Shown in pieces: positions 26,623 through 35,189 of a stretch of 64,000 nucleotides of DNA. Positions within the stretch are counted from its first letter, which is position 1. Every line of letters starts with the position of its first letter. The position numbers and the translations under genes were made by a program. Under the pieces are notes generated by a model, which was given only the letters and a program-made list of their open reading frames with translations, did no database searches and was not told the origin of the DNA. Origin of the DNA: Streptomyces sp. A1277 (GTDB lineage Bacteria; Actinomycetota; Actinomycetes; Streptomycetales; Streptomycetaceae); NCBI RefSeq assembly GCF_004795015.1, contig NZ_SSBI01000017.1, positions 62,001 to 126,000 of the forward strand. The letters are read 5' to 3'.

Positions 26623-27393
26623 TCATTCCGTTCCGTCGAGCGGGGCCAGCGTCAGCAGGCCGCAGCCGTACGCCTTCGCCTTGCCGATCCCCTGCGTGAG
26701 GGAGCGTCGCATCACGGCCGGGTCGGTCACCTCCAGGTGGCCGTCGAACGTCACGGTCACGATGCTGACGCGGCTTCCCCGCTTCCCCTCGCTACGCGCC
26801 TTGTCGAAGGCGAGCCCCCTGCGGTCACCGACCGTCAGTCGATAGCGGTCGCCGTGGTGCTCGTGACCGCGATGCGTGGTCCCTCCCGGTAGCAGGCGTT
26901 CGCTCTGCGGCTTCTCGACCACCCGGAAACCGCAGCGCTCCTGACGGTCGAGAAGCCACCCCATCTGGTGCGCAGGGGTGATGTGCGCGGTGCGTTTACG
27001 CGGCTCGTCCGGCTTCCGCCGGATGTCGTGAACGGGGTTGGCTGTCAGCCGGAACGCCCACCGCTGTTCCTGGGCCAGGCGGTCGAGGAACGGAGCGTAC
27101 GGCCGGGTCTGCCAGCCCGGGTTCTCAGGATCAGCGGCCGCGGGCCAGCCCGCCTGCTCCACCAGATGCGTCAGATCAGGTTTCTCCGGGCTCACCACGT
27201 ACAGCTGCACCTCGGCCCGCGCGTTCTGGTCGATGCGCCACAGCACCCGGGGGCCATCAGGAGCGGCAGCGGCCTGCGTGGGCAGGAGCCCGGGGAACGA
27301 CGCCATGACGGCCGCGTGCAGCACCTGCGGTGAGGACAGCAGACGGCGCGCACCCGTGCGCGCCGTGTTCATACGGAAGCGGGTCAGGAACAT
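26623..27393 (-). CDS. cas6e: CRISPR RNA endonuclease Cas6e
   Basis: A 256-residue Cas6e/Cse3/CasE. It cuts the precursor transcript within each repeat hairpin to release crRNAs and stays bound to the 3' handle. H26 (in SPQVLHAAVMASF) matches the known catalytic His of this family, and the C-terminal glycine-rich loop QGIGKAKAYGCGLLTL is clear. Its start overlaps the cas5e stop by one base. Confidence 0.94.
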   Translation of the reverse strand: MFLTRFRMNTARTGARRLLSSPQVLHAAVMASFPGLLPTQAAAAPDGPRVLWRIDQNARAEVQLYVVSPEKPDLTHLVEQAGWPAAADPENPGWQTRPYAPFLDRLAQEQRWAFRLTANPVHDIRRKPDEPRKRTAHITPAHQMGWLLDRQERCGFRVVEKPQSERLLPGGTTHRGHEHHGDRYRLTVGDRRGLAFDKARSEGKRGSRVSIVTVTFDGHLEVTDPAVMRRSLTQGIGKAKAYGCGLLTLAPLDGTE

Positions 27394-28124
27394 CAGACGC
27401 TCTCCTCCAGGGCGTCGAACGGATCGTGGCGAGGCCGCCCGGCCTGTTGGCCGACGACGTCCGGGTTGGGAACGTTCACCGTCCTGCTGACCACCGTGCG
27501 CAGAGCGTGCCGGCGTTGCTCAGCCGCGAAGCTGAGGGGCTGGTCGCGCTGGTGGTCCGCGTCGAGCTCGTCCTCGTCCGCTTCACGGAGCACGGTGAGG
27601 GACACCATTGCCTCATCCCGGTGCCTGCGGCGGTACCAGGCAGCCGCCTGCCACGGCTCGTCCGTCAACGTCTGCTGGAGCGAGTCCCCCTCGCGCAGCC
27701 CCAGCTCCACCGGCTGCGCGGGCGGGCAGGAGCGGCGGCCGAGGAACGGCGGGTACGCGGGAGCCCGCAAGGCCCCGTACAGGCGGGTGAGGAAGCCGGT
27801 TTCGCCCGCAACCGCCGCAACGAATACCGCATCGGCCAGGTAGAAGCGCTCGGACAGGGGCATGGAAGCACCGGTGACGCCGTGGTGTGCCGTCTGGAAA
27901 TCCCGTACGCGGCTGCCTGGTTGGTCAATCCGAACGCCGAACCGCAGGCCGTCCGCGAGGGCAGCCACTGCCTCGTCGTCGCCTCGTTCGATGCCTGCCG
28001 CCGCCGCGAGCAGGCCGATCACTCCGCTCTTCGTCGGCGCCGATTCCGTCGTGCGACGGGCGAAGCGGGCAGACGAACCCCAGGACTGCAAGGGGCCCGC
28101 CAGCCTCAGGGCCAGCACGCTCAT
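27393..28124 (-). CDS. cas5e: Cascade subunit Cas5e
   Basis: A 243-residue Cas5e/CasD. It binds the 5' handle of the crRNA in the Cascade complex. The N-terminus SVLALRLAGPLQSWGSSARFARRTTES is the family signature, with later motifs VRDFQTAHHG and FYLADAVFVAA. The ATG at 28124 overlaps the cas7 stop by four bases (ATGA); the open frame upstream of it is antisense-like and was ignored. Confidence 0.94.
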   Translation of the reverse strand: MSVLALRLAGPLQSWGSSARFARRTTESAPTKSGVIGLLAAAAGIERGDDEAVAALADGLRFGVRIDQPGSRVRDFQTAHHGVTGASMPLSERFYLADAVFVAAVAGETGFLTRLYGALRAPAYPPFLGRRSCPPAQPVELGLREGDSLQQTLTDEPWQAAAWYRRRHRDEAMVSLTVLREADEDELDADHQRDQPLSFAAEQRRHALRTVVSRTVNVPNPDVVGQQAGRPRHDPFDALEESV

Positions 28125-29338
28125 TCGGGCTTCTCCAGGCGCTCGGCGACGGCCTGCCCCACCGAGGCGACGAGTTCGCCGATGCTCGCGGACTCCGTGC
28201 CGATGTCCGCGAGCTTCCTGGTGTTCGGGCCGACGCGAAGCACCCACGTGAGTGTGGAGCCCTCGTCGCCGTACGCCCGCTCGACGTCCGGGATGTACTC
28301 CGCGAGGCGGGCGCATGCCTCGGACACGTGACCACCGAGGTCTCCGCGTACCGGCTCCTCGAACGCCGCGACGAAGCTGATGGGGCGGGTGGTCCGCAGC
28401 TTGACGACGACGGCGTCGGGCAGCGTGTGGTGGCCGAACGTGTTGATCTTTCCGGTGGGCAGGGACTCGACGAAGCCCTGGACGAACGCTTCGGCGGCAC
28501 GCCTCACCGGGGTGACCTTCGACTCGTCCTCGCGCAGCCCCTCTCCCAGGTTCGCCGCCAGTTGGTGGATGCCGAGGGCCGCGTAGCGGTAGAGCGTCGC
28601 CGAGTTGAAGTCGACGGTGCCGATCATTCCGGCCCCGGGCTCCGAGTCCTTGTTGTGGTCATCGACCGCCGTGTAGTAGTCGGACTCGTTGTCCACGCGG
28701 TGGACGCTGATGGCGTGGGCGACCTGCACGGCCGCGTCCACGCTGAAGTCGGTCGAGTCCGCGACCATGCGTCCGAACAGCGCGATGTCGACCGAGTGAC
28801 GGGTGTCCGCGATCTGCTTCACCCGGGCCTTGTTGTCCTTGTCCTTCAGGAACTCTGCGATGTCGGCCGCGCCCTCGACGGCGAACCGGGCCAGTCCGTC
28901 GAGTTGCCGTGCGCTGAGGAAGACCAGGTACTTGGCCTGGGGCGGCCGCTCCCGCGTCTCCTCATCGGCTCCGGCATCATCCGCCCCCGCCTTCTTCGAA
29001 CTCTTGCGTTTGGGTACCTCGATCTTGAGCCCTGTGGCGGCGACGACCTCGGCCGCCAGCTCCAAGGCGTCGGCCTCCGTGACAGAGGCGTCGTGCTCGC
29101 GGATGCGGTCGGCGAGCACCTCGACGACCTTCTTGGTCCGTACGCCCAGTTCGCTGGGGTCGAGGAGGTTCTTCGCCCCGAAGTAGTCCCGGGTGGCCTT
29201 CTTCCACGCCTGGCTGGAGACCCGGGCGCGGGGCACTCCCCCGTACACCGACGACTTCGGGGAACCGGTGTCGTCGCGGTTCAGATTGCTCGGTGGGACG
29301 GTCTGCAGGGCGTGCACGTCGAGGTAGAAACGGTTCAC
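28121..29338 (-). CDS. cas7e: Cascade backbone subunit Cas7e
   Basis: A 405-residue Cas7e/Cse4/CasC. Several copies line the crRNA to form the Cascade backbone. It begins MNRFYLDVHALQTVPPSNLNRDDTGSPKS, the typical family opening, and includes QAWKKATRDYF and HHTLPDAVVVKLRTTRPISFVAAFE. A Lys/Asp/Glu-rich insertion near residues 110-135 (KRKSSKKAGADDAGADEET) may be a disordered loop. The start is a GTG with an AAGGACG ribosome-binding site. Confidence 0.95.
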   Translation of the reverse strand: MNRFYLDVHALQTVPPSNLNRDDTGSPKSSVYGGVPRARVSSQAWKKATRDYFGAKNLLDPSELGVRTKKVVEVLADRIREHDASVTEADALELAAEVVAATGLKIEVPKRKSSKKAGADDAGADEETRERPPQAKYLVFLSARQLDGLARFAVEGAADIAEFLKDKDNKARVKQIADTRHSVDIALFGRMVADSTDFSVDAAVQVAHAISVHRVDNESDYYTAVDDHNKDSEPGAGMIGTVDFNSATLYRYAALGIHQLAANLGEGLREDESKVTPVRRAAEAFVQGFVESLPTGKINTFGHHTLPDAVVVKLRTTRPISFVAAFEEPVRGDLGGHVSEACARLAEYIPDVERAYGDEGSTLTWVLRVGPNTRKLADIGTESASIGELVASVGQAVAERLEKPE

Positions 29339-29475
29339 GAGGCGTCCTTGTCGTACTGGCTGGTGTGTGGATGCTGCCGGGGTCGGCGGGACATCGGTTG
29401 TTCGGAGGCGGGGGTTGGTGCCGGTGCCGTTCCGCGGATGGCTCGGAAGAGCAGCGGCGGGCGTCTACCGGGTGT

Positions 29476-30165
29476 CTACAGTCCGGCGGCGGCTTGTTCG
29501 TCGCCTGCCGGCTCGTCGCCACCCGGCCCGTGGCCGTCGCTCGGCTCTTCCCCCTGCCAGGCGTGGAACGACCGTCCCCATTCCCTGCGCACATGGTCGG
29601 GACCGTCCGGCCACTGCCACGCGTAGAGCTGCCCGGCGAGCAGCGCGTAGTCGAGGGGGAACTGCTCGCGGCGCAGCAGCAGAACGATGTCCCTCAAGCG
29701 CTGCGCGAGGGTGGGCAGGTCCGGCGCGGTTCCGGCCCGGACCAGCCGCTTGCGCAGCGGCTCGTCGATCTCGTCACGCTTCATCATGCGGCGCACGGCG
29801 GCACCCACCCCGCGTGGTTTCCCGCGGCCGCCCCGTTGGTGCATGCCCGCGTCGCGGCGGGACTGCTGATGCAGCGCCCACAGGGTGAGAGCGGTGTGGA
29901 GGGCGTTCTCCGCGTGTTCGAGCTCGGGCTCGCTCAGCTCACGAGCGTCCTCGCGCGGAACGTGCAGGGGCGAGGTGTCGACAAGGTTCCACAGGTCGGG
30001 CAACCGCTCCGGCTTCTGCCCGGCGCCTCGGCGCAGCCTGGCGAGAGCCGCGACGGCGCTCGACTCGTCGGCCAGGTATCCGCGTTGGTACGCGGCGATG
30101 CGTTCACCGGCGAGCTCTTCAACCCGCTTGCGAGGCGAAAGCGGAATGATGGTCGTCGTCGTCAT
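29476..30165 (-). CDS. casB: Cascade small subunit Cse2
   Basis: A 229-residue Cse2/CasB. Two copies sit on the belly of Cascade and hold the displaced strand. It is all-helical in this family; visible basic segments are GAGQKPERLPDLWNLVD and RMMKRDEIDEPLRKRLVRAG. Its start overlaps the cse1 stop by four bases. A 137-base gap separates it from cas7, the only real gap in an otherwise overlapping operon; the gap holds no gene I can see. Confidence 0.92.
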   Translation of the reverse strand: MTTTTIIPLSPRKRVEELAGERIAAYQRGYLADESSAVAALARLRRGAGQKPERLPDLWNLVDTSPLHVPREDARELSEPELEHAENALHTALTLWALHQQSRRDAGMHQRGGRGKPRGVGAAVRRMMKRDEIDEPLRKRLVRAGTAPDLPTLAQRLRDIVLLLRREQFPLDYALLAGQLYAWQWPDGPDHVRREWGRSFHAWQGEEPSDGHGPGGDEPAGDEQAAAGL

Positions 30166-31988
30166 ACGTGCCCCTCAGTGACGGGTGCGGCAGCGGGCGG
30201 GACAGACATGGCAGCGGCAGGCACGGTGGCTTCTGATTCGCCGGCGGTGGCTTCTGATTCGCCGGCGGTGGCTTCTGACTCGGCGGCGGTGGCTTCTGAT
30301 TCGGCGGCGGTGGCTTCTGATTCGCCGCCCGTATCCGTCGGTTGGTCGGAGTCCCGGGGATGGCCCAGGCAGGTGTCGAGGCGGTAGCGGAACCAGTTGC
30401 CGGCGAGGCCGGCGTTCAGCCATTCCGTACGCGACTTGACTGTGATGACCCGGCCCTGCCAGGCGGCATCGCCGGCCCGGTCGATGAGGCCGTCCCCGAG
30501 TCGGCCCACGATCCGGTGTACCTGCCGCTGCCACTCGGCCCGTGCCGCGTACGGGTCCGCGCTGCCGTCCAGAGCGGCGAGCCAGGTCCGGTAATGGGTG
30601 CCCAGCACGTGGAACCCCGAGTCGCGCGCCGTGGCCCTGGGCCCCTCGCTGTCGGTGCCGGCGGCACGGGCGAGGTTCGTCGCGAGGTCACCGAGCGCGG
30701 TGACGGCCTCCTCGGCGTCGGTGACGGCGCTGATCGCCTGCTCCGCATACTCGCTCTTGCGCTCATGGAGCAGGACCACCGCCATGGACACGTGGTCGTC
30801 GACGACCTCGTCGATCACCGACTGCTGCGTCCCGTATTGGGCGCCGACGATCCGCGCCCTGACCAGGAAGCCCTCGGCCAGCGCGCCGCTCGTCACCAGT
30901 TGGGAGATCCACCCGAAGAGCCTGGGCGACAGGTAGGGCGCGGCCTCCGCACCCTGGTCCGGCGCGCCCCGGTCGGCAATCAGGGAAGCGAGCCCTCGCC
31001 ACGCCGCGCGGGCCGGATCGTGCTCGCGGGGCATGTAGGCGGTCGGCTCGCCGTGCTTCTTCTCCTGCGTCTTGCTGCGCCGCCACGCGGTCATCGGCTC
31101 GCAGCCGTGCTTGTTGCGGGCGGTGAGCGGGTCACCGTAGCCGAGCACCACGCCGTGTACGCCGTCGCCGTCCGCGTGCAGGAGGAGGCGCCGGGTCTGC
31201 CAGGTGTAGAGGTCGCGGACGCCGGTGGGACGGCGTACGGGCTCCGCGCCCGGCCCGCATGCATCGCGTCGCCAGGCGGGGAGGTCGTCACCGGCGTCCC
31301 AGTCGCTGAGGCCGACGGTGTCCGCGGGCGCCACCATGTTGAGCAGGAGGGTTTCGCGCAGCGTGCGCCCTTCGGCGAAAACGCCTCCCAGATTGCCCGC
31401 CCAGCCGACCCCGAGCGGGTAGACCCGGCCGCCCTTGACCCGGCCGTCGCCCACGACACCGGTCTTGATGCCCGACGTGTCGTACGCGTGCGCGTGCACG
31501 ACCCAACGGGCGGCTTCCGCATACGTCAGCCGGTCGACAGCCGGCATACGGGAGCTGAAGAAGGGCGCCCCGTTGGGCACGTCGGCAACGATCCGGTTCA
31601 GGGACGAGACCTCGCCCTTCGCCGTGTGCAGTCCGGCCACCTGGAAGAACGGCGTACGGTCGTGGAAGAGGTCGAAGCGGTCACGATGCTCACCGAGGTA
31701 GGCCCCGACCGGCGCGAAGCAGTCGTCGTCGGCCCACAGTTCCGCCCAGTGTTCGACGTCCCGTGGTCCGTCGAGTGCGTCGTGCGCGACGGCGAGCAGG
31801 AGCCGCAGCAGGGCGAATTCCTGGGTGGGCAGGTCCCCGACGATCCGGCGCAGCCCATGCGCCTGGTCGAAGACCTGCCGCAGCGAGAGCTCAACGTGTT
31901 CGCCGTCCTGACGCAAAACCGGAATCCAAGGATCCGCAGTGAGGTCGAACGACAGCGCGGGGGCCGTATTTTCATCTGTTTCAGACAT
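30162..31988 (-). CDS. casA: Cascade large subunit Cse1 (Cas8e)
   Basis: A 608-residue Cse1/CasA/Cas8e. It recognises the PAM and recruits Cas3. The start is TAPALSFDLTADPWIPVLRQDGE; later segments include LLRLLLAVAHDALDGP and the L1-type region. The C-terminus carries an unusual tail: five copies of the heptad ESEATA(A/G), encoded by five 21-bp repeats at 30226-30330, then a Pro/Ala stretch. The tail lies outside the conserved fold. The gene overlaps cas3 by eight bases and cse2 by four. Confidence 0.94.
   Translation of the reverse strand: MSETDENTAPALSFDLTADPWIPVLRQDGEHVELSLRQVFDQAHGLRRIVGDLPTQEFALLRLLLAVAHDALDGPRDVEHWAELWADDDCFAPVGAYLGEHRDRFDLFHDRTPFFQVAGLHTAKGEVSSLNRIVADVPNGAPFFSSRMPAVDRLTYAEAARWVVHAHAYDTSGIKTGVVGDGRVKGGRVYPLGVGWAGNLGGVFAEGRTLRETLLLNMVAPADTVGLSDWDAGDDLPAWRRDACGPGAEPVRRPTGVRDLYTWQTRRLLLHADGDGVHGVVLGYGDPLTARNKHGCEPMTAWRRSKTQEKKHGEPTAYMPREHDPARAAWRGLASLIADRGAPDQGAEAAPYLSPRLFGWISQLVTSGALAEGFLVRARIVGAQYGTQQSVIDEVVDDHVSMAVVLLHERKSEYAEQAISAVTDAEEAVTALGDLATNLARAAGTDSEGPRATARDSGFHVLGTHYRTWLAALDGSADPYAARAEWQRQVHRIVGRLGDGLIDRAGDAAWQGRVITVKSRTEWLNAGLAGNWFRYRLDTCLGHPRDSDQPTDTGGESEATAAESEATAAESEATAGESEATAGESEATVPAAAMSVPPAAAPVTEGHV
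30226..30330. repeat. Five 21-bp tandem repeats in the 3' end of cse1
   Basis: Unit GTGGCTTCTGATTCGCCGGC(G) repeated five times with one or two base changes per copy, in frame with cse1. Copy number is likely variable between strains. Confidence 0.85.
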
Positions 31989-34959
31989 GGGTCACCTCAA
32001 GGCCGTCGCTCTCGCTGTAGCTCAGGGAAAAGCCTGCCAGGTGGGTCTGACAATCCTCGTCGAGCGCGAGAACCAGCTGGCCGGAGAGCCACTGGCTCTC
32101 CTTCACCTGCCAAGCGGGTACGTACAGTTCCTCCAACTCGGCGATGGCCCGCTCCATGACGTCGGCGTACGAGAACTGGATCGGCAGCCTCAACCCGCAA
32201 CTCGCCGCCGCACGCGCCGCCTGCCGGGTCGGCACCTGGTCCAGGGGCAGGTCCAGCCCTCCGAGCGGATTGCCGCGCCGGTCGGGAGCGAGCCACGGAA
32301 CCGTCGCCAGCGTCCCGTCATCCCGCCGCTGGACCACGACGACCTCCAAACTCTCCCTGCTGTCGCGGACCTGGGCGCGCCCGGCCCGGCTGTCGTCCGC
32401 GTCGCCCACCCCCGCCGCGACCCACCCGAACAGCGGCCTGCCCGCCTTGCCCACTTTCCCGAGCCGGAACACGGCCGCACGCTCGGCCTGGTCTGCGCGG
32501 TGTTGTTCGTACCGTTCACGAGCCTCGGCCATCGCGTCCACCCAGCCGGCGGGCCCGGCGGCGCCGTCCGCGTACGCGGCTTGGACGAGAGGGCTGATGT
32601 CGTCGGGCAGCCGTACGGGACGTGCCTCCCCCTGCTCGAAGTGCGGCAGGAGGGCGGCGGCCGACCGCAGGAGCGCGTACGTCCCGTACACGGCAACCGA
32701 CCCCCGTACGGGTACGGGCACGTCGGCATCCCAGTCGGCGCCGGTGACCAGGCAGCGCGCGCGGCGCAGCCGCTCGGGGCGGTCCTGCTGGCCCACGCCG
32801 CGCTGGTGCCTGTGCAGGCGGCCCATGCGCTGGAGCAGGAGGTCGACCGGGCAGAGGTCGGTGACGAGCAGGTCGAAGTCGACATCGAGGGACTGCTCCG
32901 CCACTTGGCTGGCCACGACGATGTGCGGTCCGGCCGGACGGCCGTCCGCCTTGCCCGGAGGACCGAAGCGTTTGAGAAGGTCCGCGTCCTTTGCCGCCCG
33001 GTCGACGTCGATGAAGCACGAGTGCGCGACCGTCACGTGCTCGTCGCCGAACCTTCTCCTGAGCGCCTTCGCGGTCTCCAGAACCCGCTTGACCGTGTTG
33101 CGTACGACGAGCGCGCAGCCACCCCCCTCCAGCTCATGGGCGAGCCGTCCGACGAGGACGTCGACGTCGTCCTCGACCCGTTCGAGTACGACGTCCGTGC
33201 CGCGACCGGAGGCGTCGGGGCCCCGCATGACCGGCGGACGGCCGTGAACCACGGCAGTCAGCAACGGATAGGCGGTGGCCTCGGCGACCTCCTCGAACGC
33301 CGGCTGGACGTCGGTTCCTTGGGTCTCCGCGCCGGAGTACGCCTCGACGAGTTCGCGCCGTCTGCGGGCGGGAAGGGTCGCGGACAGGATCACGACAGGC
33401 ACCCGGTACGCGCCGAGCCAGGCCAGCACGCGATCGAGGTACACACTCATGTACGTGTCGTAGGCGTGCGCCTCGTCGATGACGACGACCTTCCCCACCA
33501 CCGCCAGGTGACGCATCGCCAGATGACGGCTCTTGAGGCCGGCGAAGAGGAGCTGGTCGATGGTCCCGGCGACGAAGGACGAAAGCATGGCCTTCTTGCG
33601 TCCCCGCAGCCAGGCGTGCGCGACGAGTTCGGTGAGAGCCGCGGGTTTCGTGTCACGGGGACGCCGGCGCGGCGCCTGCGGAGCGTCGAGGTCGACGGCG
33701 ACGATCCGTTGACCGCTGCCGCGCATCAGCTCGGCGAAGTCCTCGTTCAGTGCGGCCTTGGAGTGGGCGAGGAGTACGGAGTGCTGAGCGCCCCGGGCGG
33801 ACGGCAGCCGTGCGATCCATTCCAGTAGACGGGGAAACATGGCGTTACCGGTGGCCATGGTGGGAAGAGCGAAGAAGGCGCCGCCTGCCCCGGAGCGGGC
33901 GGCGAAGATCTCGGCGACGGCGAGCGCGGCCTCGGTCTTGCCCTCGCCCATGGGCGCCTCGATCACCATCAGCCCTGGTTCGCCCATGGAACGGGCCAGT
34001 TCGACGGCGGCCTCCTGCACCGGCCGGGCCTTCGCGCCCTCCGGAAGACCGAAGCGGGATGCGATGAGCTCCTGGGCGTCCTCAACGGGCTCGTCCGGGG
34101 ACCAGGGGGCGGGGAGATCGAGCCCGCGCCAGGCGGCGGCCACGCGCTCCTCACCGCTGCGGGCGGCGTCCTGCGGAAAGTACGGGAAGAGGTCGGCGTT
34201 GCTGGCGATCCAGTCGGCGACGATCACGAGCGAAGTGAGCAGCACCTGCGCGGTCTGCGGCAACTGCACCTCCCGCCAGGCGTCCAGCCGGTCCTGTACG
34301 CGGTACTCCTCCGCACACGCGTCGAGCAGTTCGCCCTGCACCCGCAGCCAGACGTCCCGGCTCGGCCCGGGGCTGCGCAGCAGGTGCCCGTGCTTGTGCA
34401 GGGCGGCGATCTGCCCTGGTTCCGGCGGCACGCCGTGGTGCCCGCCGACGACGACGGTGAACTGCCCGGCCTGCTTCACCGTCCAGCCGTGCCGCTCACG
34501 CAGCCACTCCCCCAACAGCGCCTGGCCGGCCAGCCCGTGCGGGGCGATCCTGCGGTCCGGGCCGAGGGCCTTGGCGGAGCGCATCTCCAGCCCGGCGTCA
34601 CGCATGCGATCGGCGAGCTGATCGACCTGGCAGGCGAAGGCGGGCGTCGCTTTCCCGATGTCGTGCACCCCGGCCAGCCAGAGGGCGAGCCGCCGCCCGT
34701 CGTGTTGGCCGTCCGGGAGCGCCGAGCCGATGAGTGCCTTGACGTTGGCGGGCAACCACGTGTCCCACAGCAGCCCGGCGATCGCGGCGCTGTCCTCCAT
34801 GTGCCGCCACAACGGCAGCCAGCCGTCGGAGTCCCGGTCATGCTTGGCCCACACGGTGCGGGCGGGACCGGTGAGTTTGGCGTTGAGCCCGGAGCGTGCG
34901 GGACCGGTGAGTCTGGCATGGAGCCCGGAGCGGGCGGCGCCTTGCCTTGCGGTGGTCAT
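31981..34959 (-). CDS. cas3: CRISPR-associated helicase/nuclease Cas3 (type I-E)
   Basis: A 992-residue Cas3 with an N-terminal HD nuclease and C-terminal superfamily 2 helicase. It is recruited by Cascade to nick and degrade target DNA. HD residues include H53, the H99-D100 pair in GVHDIGKATPAF, H141 in APHGLAG and H174/H175 in VGGHHG. Helicase motifs are EAPMGEGKTEAAL (about 334-346), VVIDEAHAYDTYMS (about 492-505) and VILSATLP (about 523-530). The first 35 residues contain a duplicated ARSGL(H/N)A(R/K)LTGP unit that is not part of the family core. It is the first gene of the minus-strand cas operon, with array 2's leader immediately upstream. Confidence 0.95.
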   Translation of the reverse strand: MTTARQGAARSGLHARLTGPARSGLNAKLTGPARTVWAKHDRDSDGWLPLWRHMEDSAAIAGLLWDTWLPANVKALIGSALPDGQHDGRRLALWLAGVHDIGKATPAFACQVDQLADRMRDAGLEMRSAKALGPDRRIAPHGLAGQALLGEWLRERHGWTVKQAGQFTVVVGGHHGVPPEPGQIAALHKHGHLLRSPGPSRDVWLRVQGELLDACAEEYRVQDRLDAWREVQLPQTAQVLLTSLVIVADWIASNADLFPYFPQDAARSGEERVAAAWRGLDLPAPWSPDEPVEDAQELIASRFGLPEGAKARPVQEAAVELARSMGEPGLMVIEAPMGEGKTEAALAVAEIFAARSGAGGAFFALPTMATGNAMFPRLLEWIARLPSARGAQHSVLLAHSKAALNEDFAELMRGSGQRIVAVDLDAPQAPRRRPRDTKPAALTELVAHAWLRGRKKAMLSSFVAGTIDQLLFAGLKSRHLAMRHLAVVGKVVVIDEAHAYDTYMSVYLDRVLAWLGAYRVPVVILSATLPARRRRELVEAYSGAETQGTDVQPAFEEVAEATAYPLLTAVVHGRPPVMRGPDASGRGTDVVLERVEDDVDVLVGRLAHELEGGGCALVVRNTVKRVLETAKALRRRFGDEHVTVAHSCFIDVDRAAKDADLLKRFGPPGKADGRPAGPHIVVASQVAEQSLDVDFDLLVTDLCPVDLLLQRMGRLHRHQRGVGQQDRPERLRRARCLVTGADWDADVPVPVRGSVAVYGTYALLRSAAALLPHFEQGEARPVRLPDDISPLVQAAYADGAAGPAGWVDAMAEARERYEQHRADQAERAAVFRLGKVGKAGRPLFGWVAAGVGDADDSRAGRAQVRDSRESLEVVVVQRRDDGTLATVPWLAPDRRGNPLGGLDLPLDQVPTRQAARAAASCGLRLPIQFSYADVMERAIAELEELYVPAWQVKESQWLSGQLVLALDEDCQTHLAGFSLSYSESDGLEVTHV

Positions 34960-35189
34960 GGGAGATGCATACAGGGGGAGGGCGGGGCAGGATGGTCATA
35001 CGATGAAACTCGTGCGAATGCTGGGGGAGTTGGAGAGGATGAGCCACGAGGAAGGCGGGTCGCCTATACAATGCCCCTTCGGCTTGCGCTACTTAGCCCA
35101 TCAATGAGCACCTTGAGGTCGTTATGTCGGATTGCGCGAAAGTGGTCAGAAACCCCGGCCGCGCCGACTAAAGTCGCAGGTCGCGCAGT
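34960..35189 (+). promoter_or_regulatory. Leader of CRISPR array 2 and cas operon promoter region
   Basis: A 230-base gap between cas3 (minus) and the first repeat of array 2 (plus); both promoters should lie here. Near the array it carries GAAAGTGGT (35138-35146), 23 bases, AAAGTCGCAGG (35170-35180), nine bases, then the repeat, the same arrangement as the leader of array 1. No convincing gene is present. Confidence 0.7.
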
